64,000 bases of DNA from JAOABC01 sp041287495 (GCA_041287495.1 JBEULE010000040.1:124001-188000); one strand, 5' to 3'; positions 16,495-25,983 are shown, counted from the first letter of the stretch. Program-made: numbers and translations. Notes: generated from the sequence alone by a model not told the origin.

Positions 16495-17329
16495 ATTTAT
16501 AACATCAAATGATTTAGTTCAAAAAATAAAAAAACACATAAATGAAAAAGTAGGACATACTGGAATACTTGATTATGCAGCTCAAGGTTTGATGGTATTA
16601 ACATTTGGAAAAGCTACAAGATTTACCCAATTTTTACAAAAATTAGATAAAGAGTATATAGCTACTGGAAAGTTAGGAGAAGTAACTGATACCTATGACA
16701 GTCAGGGGAAGATTATACAGACAAATCCTGTTTATATAGACCAAGAAAGTTTAAAAGATATAATCCTATCTTTTGTAGGTGAGTACAACCAACTTCCACC
16801 ACCATACTCAGCTAAGAAAATTGAAGGAAAAAGAGCCTATCAACTTGCTAAAAAAGGAATCCAGCCTTCTCTTAAACCAGTTAAAGTTAAGATTTACAGT
16901 ATAGAGATACTAAGTATAGATATTCCCTATTTTACAATTAAAGTATACTGCTCAAGTGGAACTTATATAAGGTCTCTTATAAAGGATATAGGAGATAAAG
17001 CAGAAACGGGAGCTTATATGACTGAACTGACAAGAACAAAAGTAGGACAGTTCAAAATTGAGGACTCACTATCCTTAGATGATTTATTAGTCATGGATAA
17101 AGAAGATATCAAAAAGAGATTGGTACCTATTAAAGATGCACTTTATTTTATGGAAAGTTTAATTTTAAGAGGTGAATATATAAGAAGATTTAAACACGGT
17201 CAGAAATTTGAAGTTAATATGAAGGATACAGACAGTATAAAAGTGTTAGATGAATCAGAGAATCTTATAGGTTTGGCGAAAGTTGAGAATGGGGTTTTAA
17301 AACCTATAATCGTAGTTAGCAATCTCTAA
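16463..17329 (+). CDS. truB: tRNA pseudouridine(55) synthase TruB
   Basis: TruB makes pseudouridine 55 in the T-loop of tRNAs. The 288-residue protein has MDGILLVNKP at the N-terminus, the catalytic aspartate motif GHTGILDYAAQGLMVL (Asp near 38), LPPPYSAKKIEGKRAYQLAK, and CSSGTYIRSLIKDIG. In most homologues the motif reads GHTGTLDPxAxG, so Ile and Tyr replace the usual Thr and Pro. The catalytic Asp is kept, so activity is likely. It overlaps folC by 32 bp and starts after GAGAGG. TtuA, encoded nearby, modifies the neighbouring position 54. Confidence 0.92.
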   Translation: MDGILLVNKPKFITSNDLVQKIKKHINEKVGHTGILDYAAQGLMVLTFGKATRFTQFLQKLDKEYIATGKLGEVTDTYDSQGKIIQTNPVYIDQESLKDIILSFVGEYNQLPPPYSAKKIEGKRAYQLAKKGIQPSLKPVKVKIYSIEILSIDIPYFTIKVYCSSGTYIRSLIKDIGDKAETGAYMTELTRTKVGQFKIEDSLSLDDLLVMDKEDIKKRLVPIKDALYFMESLILRGEYIRRFKHGQKFEVNMKDTDSIKVLDESENLIGLAKVENGVLKPIIVVSNL

Positions 17330-17342
17330 CTGGTGTCTAAAC

Positions 17343-17351
17343 TGGTATAAT
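17343..17351 (+). promoter_or_regulatory. Extended -10 promoter for cysteine synthase
   Basis: TGGTATAAT (17343-17351) lies 34 bases before the ATG at 17385, in the 55-bp gap after truB. There is no clear -35 hexamer. It suggests that the cysteine synthase gene starts its own transcript. Confidence 0.5.
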
Positions 17352-17384
17352 ACTTGAAAACTTACCAAGAGGTTATAGTATTAA

Positions 17385-18332
17385 ATGTGGATACTTGGCT
17401 TACATGATGAAGGATATAGGAAAAAGAGAAAGTCTATACTTGAACTCGTTGGAAATACACCACTTATAAAGCTTGATAAATCTCTTCCGGAAGATATAAA
17501 GAAAAAAAATATAGAAATTTATGCGAAACTTGAAAGTTATAACCCAGGAGGGTCTGTAAAAGATAGACCTGCAACAAGAATGATACTTGATGCGATAAAT
17601 TCCGGAAAACTTACAAAAGATAAAGTAATAATAGATGCAACTTCCGGGAATACAGGTATAGCTCTTGCAATGGTAGGTACAGCTCTTGGTTATCAAGTAG
17701 AACTTGCTATGCCGTCTAATGTTAGTGAAGAGAGAAAGAGAATAATAAAAGCTTTTGGAGCTAAGATACACTTTACAAATCCACTTGAAAGCACAGATGG
17801 AGCTATAATCTATGTTAGAAAACTTGTTGAAAAAAATCCGGATAAATACTTCTATATAGATCAGTATAACAATGACTCAAATTGGAAAGCTCATTTTGAA
17901 TCAACTGCTGTTGAGATATGGAATCAGACAGAGGGAAGGATTACTCACTTTGTTGCCGGAATAGGAACAGGTGGGACAGTTATGGGAACGGGAAGAAGAT
18001 TAAAGATATACAATCCAGATATACAGATTATAGGAGTCCAACCTGATAGTCCTTTCCACGGAATAGAAGGATTAAAGTACATAGAAACATCCATAAAACC
18101 TGGAATATTTGACGAAAATAGACTTGACAGAACAATGTTTATAGGAACAGATATTGCATATCAAAGAGCAAGAGAGTTATCAAGATTGGAAGGTATATTT
18201 GTAGGACAGTCTTCCGGAGCTGCCTATGAAGCAGCAATAAGAATTGCCAGAGAGATTGAGGAAGGTGTTATAGTTTTTATCTGTCCAGATGGTGGAGAAA
18301 AATATCTCACAACAGCTTTATATGACTATTAA
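17385..18332 (+). CDS. Cysteine synthase (O-acetylserine sulfhydrylase family)
   Basis: PLP enzymes of this family make cysteine from O-acetylserine (or a related activated serine) and sulfide. The 315-residue product has the PLP lysine K59 in NPGGSVKDRPA, the ATSGNTGIALA substrate loop near 85, the GTGGTVMGTGR phosphate site near 194, and VGQSSGAA near 286. The first 16 residues (WILGLHDEGYRKK) are not typical, but no better-placed start with a ribosome site is visible. CysK and CysM cannot be told apart. It has its own promoter. Confidence 0.9.
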   Translation: MWILGLHDEGYRKKRKSILELVGNTPLIKLDKSLPEDIKKKNIEIYAKLESYNPGGSVKDRPATRMILDAINSGKLTKDKVIIDATSGNTGIALAMVGTALGYQVELAMPSNVSEERKRIIKAFGAKIHFTNPLESTDGAIIYVRKLVEKNPDKYFYIDQYNNDSNWKAHFESTAVEIWNQTEGRITHFVAGIGTGGTVMGTGRRLKIYNPDIQIIGVQPDSPFHGIEGLKYIETSIKPGIFDENRLDRTMFIGTDIAYQRARELSRLEGIFVGQSSGAAYEAAIRIAREIEEGVIVFICPDGGEKYLTTALYDY

Positions 18333-18346
18333 TAGGAAGTTTGTAA

Positions 18347-18964
18347 ATGATTCATGTATCCTGTGTCATACTTGCTGGGGGACAAAGTAAAAGAATGGGA
18401 CGGGATAAAGCTTTTCTTGATTTTAATGGTAAATCCTTTATTAGAGTTATTTCCGAAAAACTTTCAAAAAAATGCTCTCAACTTATAATTTCTGCCAACA
18501 AAGATGAGGATATATACAGAAAGGAGCTTAAAGGAATAGATTTTGATTTTGTTAAGGATATTGACCCATTTGAAGGACCTTTAAATGCTGTATCATCAGT
18601 TGCTGATTACATCAAAAATGATTACGTTTTTATAGCTACCTGTGATACACCTTTTTTGAATGAAAATCTTATAGATTTATACCTTGATATAATAGATGGT
18701 TATGATGCAGTTGTTCCCCTTATTAATGGAAAGTTTCAGACATTAAATACACTATACACTGATAAAGCTTTAAAAAAAGCAAAGGAAGTTTATAAGGAAA
18801 ATAAATCTCTGATAAGCTGGATTAAAAATCTAAACTATTTTGTTCCGGAAATATCAATAATAAAGAAAATAGATGGCAATCTGTTAACATATAAAAGTAT
18901 AAATACTCCAAATCAGTATGAAGAGTTATTATTTTTTGTAAATCCCCCGCCCCCCGCTTTTTAG
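18347..18964 (+). CDS. mobA: Molybdenum cofactor guanylyltransferase MobA
   Basis: MobA links GMP to molybdopterin. The 205-residue protein has the GTP-binding LAGGQSKRMGRDKAFL at about 9-24, the DPFEGPLNAV motif near 71, and the metal-binding TCDTPF near 98. It ends after the family's usual INTPNQYEEL with an added tail of FFVNPPPPAF, encoded by a run of C residues (18944-18957). The tail is not expected from the family. Gene is 14 bp after cysteine synthase. Confidence 0.88.
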   Translation: MIHVSCVILAGGQSKRMGRDKAFLDFNGKSFIRVISEKLSKKCSQLIISANKDEDIYRKELKGIDFDFVKDIDPFEGPLNAVSSVADYIKNDYVFIATCDTPFLNENLIDLYLDIIDGYDAVVPLINGKFQTLNTLYTDKALKKAKEVYKENKSLISWIKNLNYFVPEISIIKKIDGNLLTYKSINTPNQYEELLFFVNPPPPAF

Positions 18965-18979
18965 AGAGATAGTCTCTCT
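18963..18979. terminator. Hairpin at the mobA end
   Basis: AGAGAGA (18963-18969) and TCTCTCT (18973-18979) form a 7-bp stem with a 3-base loop right at the mobA stop, between convergent mobA and the pseudogene. The downstream T-run is weak (TTATTAG), so function as a terminator is plausible but not strong. Confidence 0.5.
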
Positions 18980-18981
18980 TA

Positions 18982-19540
18982 TTAGAAGAATCTAAAAGTT
19001 ATTCCACTATAGATAGAGTAATTATTTTCTTGGCTAAATATCTTCCCTGTACACAAACCTATATCTATTTTTCCTTTACTATAACTCATATATTGTAAAT
19101 GGTTCTAAATCTATTTGAGATGTTAAAGTTAAACCATAACTTATATAATGCTCACTAAATTCACTGTCATTTTTTATCGGAAATCCTAAGAATGGTTTTA
19201 TAGCAAATTTAACTCCATTTTTATCAGAAAATCTGTATTTTACCTCAACAAATGGGTCTGCCATATCTAAATGAGTGTTTTCTTCATAGCTTTTTAAATA
19301 TTAAATATCCAACAGGAATATTTATGGCTAGGTCGGTTAAATCATTATAGCCGTATGTAAAATTAGAAATATAGCTACCTTCCTTTTCTCCAGAATTATC
19401 TGTATAAAAAAAGTAGTTTTCATTTTGGTAATTTGAAGTTCCTAATGTTTCTGTATCATCCCAGATGAGAGCTTTTTCCCTGCAAAAGCATAAGTATGTA
19501 AAAACAAAAGTGTAATAATAGCTACTTTAATATACCTCAT
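18982..19540 (-). pseudogene. Outer-membrane beta-barrel protein, at least three frameshifts
   Basis: An ATG at 19540-19538 has GGAGG seven bases upstream and starts a signal peptide (IKVAIITLLFLHTYAFA). The frame breaks at GGGAAAAAGC (about 19478-19489), continues as ALIWDDTETLGTSNYQNENYF in another frame, breaks again near 19297 (TTTAAAAAGC), continues as MADPFVEVKYRFSD and KPFLGFPIK, and breaks once more near 19080. The last segment ends SGITFRFF, the C-terminal Phe pattern of outer-membrane barrels. The joined product of about 185 residues resembles the MetA-pathway transporter-like outer-membrane family. Three breaks, two of them at A-runs, point to real decay. The rest of 18965-19630 holds only its upstream region. 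Confidence 0.7.
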
Positions 19541-19630
19541 ATATATCCTCCATATTATAAAGTTTTTTTATATATTATTTTGATTAAGATTAAATCTCAA
19601 TGATATAAAGGACAGTTTTGTCATAAAAAG

Positions 19631-20821
19631 TTAACTTCTTGAAACTAATAGTTTTAATATCAAAGGAGATATCAAAGTGGTAAATGCTACTACAAATATA
19701 ACAACAGCATAAAGCATATCATTAAACAACTTAGACTGTTTTCCTATCTCAGCAAATATTAATCCTACTTCCCCCCGTGGAAGCATAGAGAATCCAATAA
19801 GAAATTTCTCTTTTATGTTTGCTTTTATAAAAAATCCAGAAGCAACCTTTCCTATAATTGCAATTAAGAGTATAACTAATGATATTTTCCAAAATTCAAA
19901 TGATGAGAAATCTATTGCTTTTAAGTTTAAACTTAAACCTATGGATACAAAGAAAATTGGCGTCAAAACATAAACAAGAGGTTTTATTGAATTTTCTATT
20001 TTATCTATCATCTTTTCTTTCTCTTCTATCCTTAAAAATACTGCAAAAGGAATAATAAATCTTCTTGATAAAGCAAGACCTACCGTAAATGCTCCCAGTA
20101 TCTCCGGAGAACCTACCTGATGGGACAGATAAGCAAATAGGAATATCACTGACATTATGGAAACAGGAATAAACTCTTCATTTTTAAGTTTTATGGAGAA
20201 AATATTTATAAGCTTTGCCAATAACTTTGCCAATATAGGAGATAATAAAAAGAAAGTTGATATATAAAATATTAATGTAAGTATACTGTTTATATCTACT
20301 GTTCCCCGTTTTGAAAACTCGTATAAAACTGCTAATATTACGACACCGATTATATCGTCTAAAACTGCAGCTGCGAGAACTATCTGAGCAAACCTATAAC
20401 TCATCTTGCCAAGGTCTGTTAAAACCTTTACTGTTATTCCTATACTTGTAGCTGTTAATGTTCCACCTATTAATAGAGAAGTTGCAAGAGGGATGTTAAA
20501 TATATAATAACTTGCTAAAAATCCAAAAATCATAGGTAAAGATGCTCCAACTGTTGCCACTATGAAAGCCGGAACACCTACTCTTTTTAACTGATGTATA
20601 TCCGCTTCAAGTCCAACTTGGAATAAAAGAAGTATTATTCCAATTTCTGCGAGAACTTTTGTAGCTTCATTTATCTCAATTAAACCAAAACCACTGACAC
20701 CAAGTATTATCCCAGCTAATATCTCTCCTAAAATTGCCGGTAATCCAAATTTACTAAATATATCTCCTAAAACTCTTCCAACGAATATAATTACAGCAAG
20801 ATATAGAAATAGAGAATCCAT
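19631..20821 (-). CDS. CPA2-family cation:proton antiporter
   Basis: The 396-residue protein has about 12 membrane helices and the KefB/NapA-type pattern PAILGEILAGIILG, then LLLFQVGLEAD near 66-76, and an ion-binding LDDIIGVVILA motif near 153-163. The Asp-Asp pair is typical of electrogenic sodium/proton antiporters of the NapA type, whereas Asn-Asp or Glu-Asp variants mark other subgroups. There is no attached TrkA domain. It lies one base after nadE, so the two are probably co-transcribed. Substrate ion is not determined. Confidence 0.88.
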   Translation of the reverse strand: MDSLFLYLAVIIFVGRVLGDIFSKFGLPAILGEILAGIILGVSGFGLIEINEATKVLAEIGIILLLFQVGLEADIHQLKRVGVPAFIVATVGASLPMIFGFLASYYIFNIPLATSLLIGGTLTATSIGITVKVLTDLGKMSYRFAQIVLAAAVLDDIIGVVILAVLYEFSKRGTVDINSILTLIFYISTFFLLSPILAKLLAKLINIFSIKLKNEEFIPVSIMSVIFLFAYLSHQVGSPEILGAFTVGLALSRRFIIPFAVFLRIEEKEKMIDKIENSIKPLVYVLTPIFFVSIGLSLNLKAIDFSSFEFWKISLVILLIAIIGKVASGFFIKANIKEKFLIGFSMLPRGEVGLIFAEIGKQSKLFNDMLYAVVIFVVAFTTLISPLILKLLVSRS

Positions 20822-20822
20822 A

Positions 20823-22547
20823 TTAAAAACTCCCGAACTTATTTAATATTGGCATCCTTCTGTCTTTTCCGAAAGCTTTTTCTGTTATCTTTATACCAAT
20901 AGGTGCTTGTCTTCTTTTGTATTCATTTATATCAATAAGTCTGACTATTTTCTTTACTAATTTTTCATCAAATCCAGATTTTATAATCTCTTCTACCGAA
21001 TAATCTTCCTCTACATACATTCTTATAATCTCATCAAGAATTGGATAGGGAGCTAACTCAGATTCATCTGTCTGTCCTGGTCTTAACTCTGCGGAAGGTG
21101 GTTTTGTCAGTACTCTATCAGGAATAACTTTTGATATAGAATTTCTATAACGGCAAAGGTCATAAACCTTTGTTTTAAGAATATCTTTTATAACAGCAAA
21201 TCCTCCAACCATATCTCCATAGAGTGTAGAATATCCAACACTCATCTCACTTTTATTTCCTGTTGCAAGGACAATCCAGCCAAATTTGTTAGATATAGCC
21301 ATAAGAATATTGCCTCTTATTCTAGCTTGTAGATTTTCTTCTGTGGTATCCGGATTTAATCCTTTAAATACAGAGTTCAACTCTTTAAGGTAAATTTCAA
21401 ATATATCGTTTATAGGAATTGTAAATGTCTCAATACTGAGATTTTTGGCAAGTTCTAATGCATCTTCTACTGACTCTTTTGATGTGTAAGGTGAAGGCAT
21501 CAAAACACCTTTTACATTGTCTTTGCCAAGTGCATCTGTCGCAATAACAGCAACAAGAGAGCTATCTATTCCGCCACTTAACCCTATCACTACCTTTTTA
21601 AATCCGCTTTTTGTTATGTAATCCCTTAATCCTAGTACAAGTGCTTTGTAAATTTCCTCATCTTCTGTTTTATCAAGAACTATCTTTTGAGTTATAGGTT
21701 GTGATTTTTCTAATATCTGATAGTCTATATACACTTCTTGGACTTTTTCTTTTCTTTCATACTCATACCTTAGATTTCTTAATCTGTTGTCTTTGAGTTG
21801 ATATCTAAAAATCTCATCAAGGTCAATATCTGCAATCACTAAATCTTCTTCAAAGGATCTACCTTTAGCTATAATCTCTCCATTGGGATTAACTATAAAA
21901 CTGTTTCCATCAAATACAAGCTCATCCTGTCCTCCTACAAGATTTACATAAGCAATCGCCACCAAATTATCTCTTGACCTGACTTTTACAAGTTCTTCTC
22001 TATTTTTTACTTTCCGGATAGAGTAAGGTGATGCATTGAGATTAAAAACAATCTCACAACCTTCTATTGCGTAATCGTTTATCGGATTTTCCGGATACCA
22101 TATGTCTTCACAGATAGATAAACCAAATTTATAGCCATCTATATTCAGTATAGTTAGATTTTTACCTCTTTGAAAATATCTGTTTTCATCAAACACACCG
22201 TAATTGGGAAGATACTGTTTATTGTATTTAGCTATAATTTCTCCTCGGTATATAACATAAGCTGTATTGTATAGGTCTTCCTCTTTGTATATTGAACCTA
22301 ATATAACTATGATATTTTCTATACTACCTGTAATCTTCTGGATATATTCTTGGTTTTTTTCAATAAAACTTGGTTTTAAAAGTAGATCTTCCGGTGGATA
22401 ACCGGTTAGAGCAAGCTCCGGAAAAACTACTATATCAGCTTCTTTTTCTTTTGCTTTGTCTACAAACTCCAAAATTTTCTGTGAATTATACTCAAAATCT
22501 CCGACTACCGGATTTATCTGAGCAAGAGCTACTCTTATCTTCTTCAC
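20823..22547 (-). CDS. nadE: Glutamine-dependent NAD synthetase
   Basis: NadE amidates deamido-NAD to NAD. The 574-residue enzyme is two-domain: an N-terminal nitrilase-fold glutaminase (Glu in FPELALTGYPP near 43, Lys in YNKQYLPNYGVFDE near 113, Cys in LSICEDIWYP near 150) that frees ammonia, and a C-terminal PP-loop synthetase (VIGLSGGIDSS near 320, LATGNKSE near 430). Length is normal for the glutamine-dependent form. It follows metG and precedes the antiporter on the minus strand. Confidence 0.96.
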   Translation of the reverse strand: MKKIRVALAQINPVVGDFEYNSQKILEFVDKAKEKEADIVVFPELALTGYPPEDLLLKPSFIEKNQEYIQKITGSIENIIVILGSIYKEEDLYNTAYVIYRGEIIAKYNKQYLPNYGVFDENRYFQRGKNLTILNIDGYKFGLSICEDIWYPENPINDYAIEGCEIVFNLNASPYSIRKVKNREELVKVRSRDNLVAIAYVNLVGGQDELVFDGNSFIVNPNGEIIAKGRSFEEDLVIADIDLDEIFRYQLKDNRLRNLRYEYERKEKVQEVYIDYQILEKSQPITQKIVLDKTEDEEIYKALVLGLRDYITKSGFKKVVIGLSGGIDSSLVAVIATDALGKDNVKGVLMPSPYTSKESVEDALELAKNLSIETFTIPINDIFEIYLKELNSVFKGLNPDTTEENLQARIRGNILMAISNKFGWIVLATGNKSEMSVGYSTLYGDMVGGFAVIKDILKTKVYDLCRYRNSISKVIPDRVLTKPPSAELRPGQTDESELAPYPILDEIIRMYVEEDYSVEEIIKSGFDEKLVKKIVRLIDINEYKRRQAPIGIKITEKAFGKDRRMPILNKFGSF

Positions 22548-22575
22548 CTACTGATGACCCCTCTTTAAAATGGAT

Positions 22576-24444
22576 TTAGGACACAGGACTACCAACTCCA
22601 ACTTCTTTATCTACAGTCAAAAGTGTTAATCTTTCTCCATCTTTTGCTGCAAGAAGCATTCCATAAGATTCAATACCAAAGATTTTTCTTGGTTTTAAGT
22701 TTGCTAAAACTATCACATACTTTCCGATAACCTCCTCTGGTTTGTAATATTGAGCTATTCCCGATACTATAGTTCTCTCTTCATCTCCGAGACTTACCTT
22801 GAGTTTAAGTAATTTATCGGACTTTTCCACCTTCTCTGCTTGAAGAACTTTTCCCACTCTCATTTTAATTTTTGCGAAGTCTTCAATTGTTATAAACTCT
22901 TCCTGTTTAACTTCTTCCACTTTCTTTTCCTCCGGTTTTATTTCTATTCTTGGGAATAATGGTTGAACATTGTTTAAAGTTATACCTGAAGGGAATATGT
23001 AAGGTTTTATTGATTTTGGTAATTCTTTGTAGTTTAACATATCTAAGGCTTCTTCCATTTTTGTAGGCATATATGGTTTTAACATCCAGATTATTCCGTA
23101 TATTCCATCAACAAGTGTATATAAAACCGTTTTCATATAATCTCTATCTTCTTTGTTTAACTTCCAAGGTTCAACTTTAACTATATACTTATTAAGCCAG
23201 TCTACAAATTGCCAAATCTCTTCCAAGGATTTACTAAACTCAAGAGTATTCATAAACTTATCAAAATTCTCAAAGGTTTTGATATAAATCTGTTTATATT
23301 CTTCTTCTAACTCTGTTGTTTTGGATAAGGGCTCAACTACACCTTTTTGAAATTTATGAACCATCGTTAAACTTCTTGATATAAGATTTCCAAGATCGTT
23401 TGCAAGGTCAGAGTTTATTCTGTTTATAACTGCCTGTTTTGAAAAATCTCCATCAAGTCCAAAGGGCACTTCTCTAAGTAAAAAGTATCTAAGCTGGTCA
23501 ACACCGTATTCATCTGCTGCTTTAAATGGGTCTACTACATTCCCAAGTGATTTTGACATCTTATGTCCTTCCACTGTCCACCAGCCATGGGCAAAAACTT
23601 TTTTAGGTAATTCTAATCCGGCACTCATAAGGAATGCAGGCCAATATACCGCATGAAATCTCAATATATCCTTTCCTACTACATGGACATCTGCTGGCCA
23701 AAATTCATTTAGTTTATCTGGATAACCTACAGCTGTTAAGTAATTTGTTAAAGCATCAAACCATACATAAATAGTGTGATTTTCATCAAAAGGTACAGGT
23801 ATTCCCCAACTTACCCTATCTCTCCTTCTTGAGACAGAAAGGTCTTTCAATCCCTGTTTTACAAAGGCAATTACTTCATTTTTCCTAAAATCAGGCTGTA
23901 TGAAGTTAGGATTTTCTTCGTAGAATTTAAGTAGTCTATCTGTGTATTTTGATAATCTGAAAAAATAACTCTCTTCTTTTACTTTTTCACACTCTTTTAA
24001 ATGTATAGGACATTTATAATCGTAATCTTTTATCTCTGTTTCTGTTTTAAACTCTTCACAACCTACACAGTAGTAACTTTCATACTCAGCCAAATATATA
24101 TCACCATTTTCATAACATTTTTGGAAGATGTACTGAACAGCTTTTATATGATCTTGGTCTGTTGTCCTTATAAATCTATTGTAAGTTATATTTAGTTTTT
24201 CCCAAAGGTGTTTAAATGCAGTATGTGTTTTATCTGCCAGTTCCTTTGGTGATATACCTTTTTCTTGAGCTGTTTTTTGTATTTTCTGTCCATGTTCATC
24301 TGTTCCTGTTAAGAAGAATGTTTTTATACCTTTTTGTCTGTTGTATCTTGCAAGGACATCGCAGGCAATTGTTGTGTAAGCATGTCCTAAATGTGGTATA
24401 TCATTTACATAGTAAATTGGTGTAGTTATGTAAAACTTCTCCAT
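22576..24444 (-). CDS. metG: Methionyl-tRNA synthetase
   Basis: MetG charges tRNA-Met. The start chosen is the ATG at 24444, five bases after AGAGGTG. A GTG two codons upstream is less likely. The 622-residue class I enzyme has the HIGH-type motif PHLGHAYT near 17, a zinc knuckle region starting YYCVGCEEF near 125, the KMSKS loop GHKMSKSLGN near 293, and a C-terminal tRNA-binding (EMAP/Trbp111-like) domain from about residue 520 (MRVGKVLQAEKVEKSDKL). Candidate promoter TATAAT on this strand lies at 24479-24474. Confidence 0.96.
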   Translation of the reverse strand: MEKFYITTPIYYVNDIPHLGHAYTTIACDVLARYNRQKGIKTFFLTGTDEHGQKIQKTAQEKGISPKELADKTHTAFKHLWEKLNITYNRFIRTTDQDHIKAVQYIFQKCYENGDIYLAEYESYYCVGCEEFKTETEIKDYDYKCPIHLKECEKVKEESYFFRLSKYTDRLLKFYEENPNFIQPDFRKNEVIAFVKQGLKDLSVSRRRDRVSWGIPVPFDENHTIYVWFDALTNYLTAVGYPDKLNEFWPADVHVVGKDILRFHAVYWPAFLMSAGLELPKKVFAHGWWTVEGHKMSKSLGNVVDPFKAADEYGVDQLRYFLLREVPFGLDGDFSKQAVINRINSDLANDLGNLISRSLTMVHKFQKGVVEPLSKTTELEEEYKQIYIKTFENFDKFMNTLEFSKSLEEIWQFVDWLNKYIVKVEPWKLNKEDRDYMKTVLYTLVDGIYGIIWMLKPYMPTKMEEALDMLNYKELPKSIKPYIFPSGITLNNVQPLFPRIEIKPEEKKVEEVKQEEFITIEDFAKIKMRVGKVLQAEKVEKSDKLLKLKVSLGDEERTIVSGIAQYYKPEEVIGKYVIVLANLKPRKIFGIESYGMLLAAKDGERLTLLTVDKEVGVGSPVS

Positions 24445-24509
24445 CTTCACCTCTTTAAATTTACTAATAAAAAATTATACTATAGTGATAACATTGTAAA
24501 TAATTTTAA

Positions 24510-24518
24510 TGGTATAAT
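24510..24518 (+). promoter_or_regulatory. Extended -10 promoter for the secreted protein at 24550
   Basis: TGGTATAAT (24510-24518) is an extended -10, with the ATG 31 bases downstream of it. It lies in the divergent gap with metG. Confidence 0.5.
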
Positions 24519-24549
24519 TTTATGGGTTTAGTTTATCTTGGAGGAAGCA

Positions 24550-25983
24550 ATGGTTTTTTTTAGAATAGTTTTGGTTATGGTTTTATCTATTTTTACGTTT
24601 TCAAATGCCCAGATAAAGGTAAAGCCTGCTGAAGTTAACTATCTTGAAGTTGATTATAATAACACACTTGTAGCTGGAGAGGAATACACTTTAAAATTAA
24701 AAGCCAAAGATAAATTTGGTAATCCTTCAAATAACCTTGGGACTGCCGGAAGCATAAAATTTTTGGCTTCTGGAATAAACCTAGACAGAACCGTCATAAC
24801 TTCAAAGGATATTGTAGATGGAACCTTTTACTTAAAACTGTATCCGTCAAAAGCTGGAGATTACTCGATACAGGCATTTTTAAATGATAGGCCTCTTGTA
24901 TTTAAAATAAAACCGACAGATGATATTCACAACTCTTTAAAGTTTAAAGTTATAAACAATAAGGTTGATAATGCTGTGATATCTTCTTCAGATTACTTCT
25001 TGCCAGGATACGATTACAGTATTAAGTTATTCTTCTATGATAAAGAAGGAAATCCGGTTACACAAAAAAATCATATAAATCAAACTTTGATAATTACCGC
25101 TGAAAATTTCTATAAAGAACTAAATGTTGAAAATATAGATGGATACGAGTATAATTTAACCATAAAGCCATATACAATTACAGATTTTAGTATAACAGTT
25201 ATAGATAGTGCAACTCAAAAAAAGGTTGCTGTTAAAACTGTAAGACCAGAGATACAGAGCATAGGAAGGTTTGAGATTGAAATTCCTTATGAAACAGAAG
25301 CTGGAGAGCCTTTTAAGATTAGGATTAAAGCTTTGGACACAGATGGAAGAATTATAAAAGTTTACGACGGGATAGGAAAAGATGTTAAATTGATACCTTC
25401 CGGGACAGGACAACTTATACCAAATATAATTAGTAGAGAGCAATTTAAAGATGGTGTTGCGGAAGTAGATGTGATGTACACAAAAAGTGAGGTTATAAAT
25501 ATTCAGGTTATAACGGTAGATAATAAAGAGATTAAGACTGTACCTATACAAACCTACCATGAAGCTAAACAGCCTGTAAAAGAGGATCAAAAAACAAACC
25601 CACAAGAGCAACCTCATGGAGAACAAAAAAAGGAAGTTAAAAAAGAAGAAATATCTCAGCAAAAACCTTTAAAGACAACATTAAAATTAAAATTTCCGTT
25701 AGAGGTAGGTTATCTGTCAAAGCTTGTCCAATTGAATAAAGATTCAACATCTATAACTATAAAAGGGATATTTGGAAATAGGAATCCTGAATATGAGATA
25801 AAAAAATTTGAAAATGATATATCTATAAATAATCAAAAAGTTGGTAAAATCTCTTTCTATGAAGACCAACATGGAAATCTTATTATAGTTGTAAAGATGA
25901 ACGAAGAAGGATTTAAAATTACACCAGAACTTTTGGAAAAAAATCAGATAGAGATAAAGGTAGAAAAGTTACAAAAGAGATAG
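24550..25983 (+). CDS. Unknown secreted beta-rich protein
   Basis: I do not recognise a family with certainty. The ATG at 24550 follows GGAGG; an upstream TTG at 24538 would put the ribosome site inside the gene. The 477-residue product has a signal peptide (FFRIVLVMVLSIFTFSNA), then three repeats of an immunoglobulin-like or filamin-like beta sandwich (each with a pattern like AGEEYTLKLKAKDKFGNP, PGYDYSIKLFFYDKEGNP, AGEPFKIRIKALDTDGR), a Lys/Gln/Glu linker near 345-375, and a C-terminal beta domain that somewhat recalls AMIN domains of pilus or peptidoglycan-associated proteins. It is probably a periplasmic or surface adaptor. Confidence 0.6.
   Translation: MVFFRIVLVMVLSIFTFSNAQIKVKPAEVNYLEVDYNNTLVAGEEYTLKLKAKDKFGNPSNNLGTAGSIKFLASGINLDRTVITSKDIVDGTFYLKLYPSKAGDYSIQAFLNDRPLVFKIKPTDDIHNSLKFKVINNKVDNAVISSSDYFLPGYDYSIKLFFYDKEGNPVTQKNHINQTLIITAENFYKELNVENIDGYEYNLTIKPYTITDFSITVIDSATQKKVAVKTVRPEIQSIGRFEIEIPYETEAGEPFKIRIKALDTDGRIIKVYDGIGKDVKLIPSGTGQLIPNIISREQFKDGVAEVDVMYTKSEVINIQVITVDNKEIKTVPIQTYHEAKQPVKEDQKTNPQEQPHGEQKKEVKKEEISQQKPLKTTLKLKFPLEVGYLSKLVQLNKDSTSITIKGIFGNRNPEYEIKKFENDISINNQKVGKISFYEDQHGNLIIVVKMNEEGFKITPELLEKNQIEIKVEKLQKR

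Noticed and set aside
25156..25662. A 168-residue minus-strand frame opposite the secreted protein gene
   Set aside because: The plus-strand frame has a signal peptide, promoter, ribosome site and domain repeats. The minus frame is rich in Tyr, Phe, Ser and Cys, as expected from the complement of an AT-rich coding strand.
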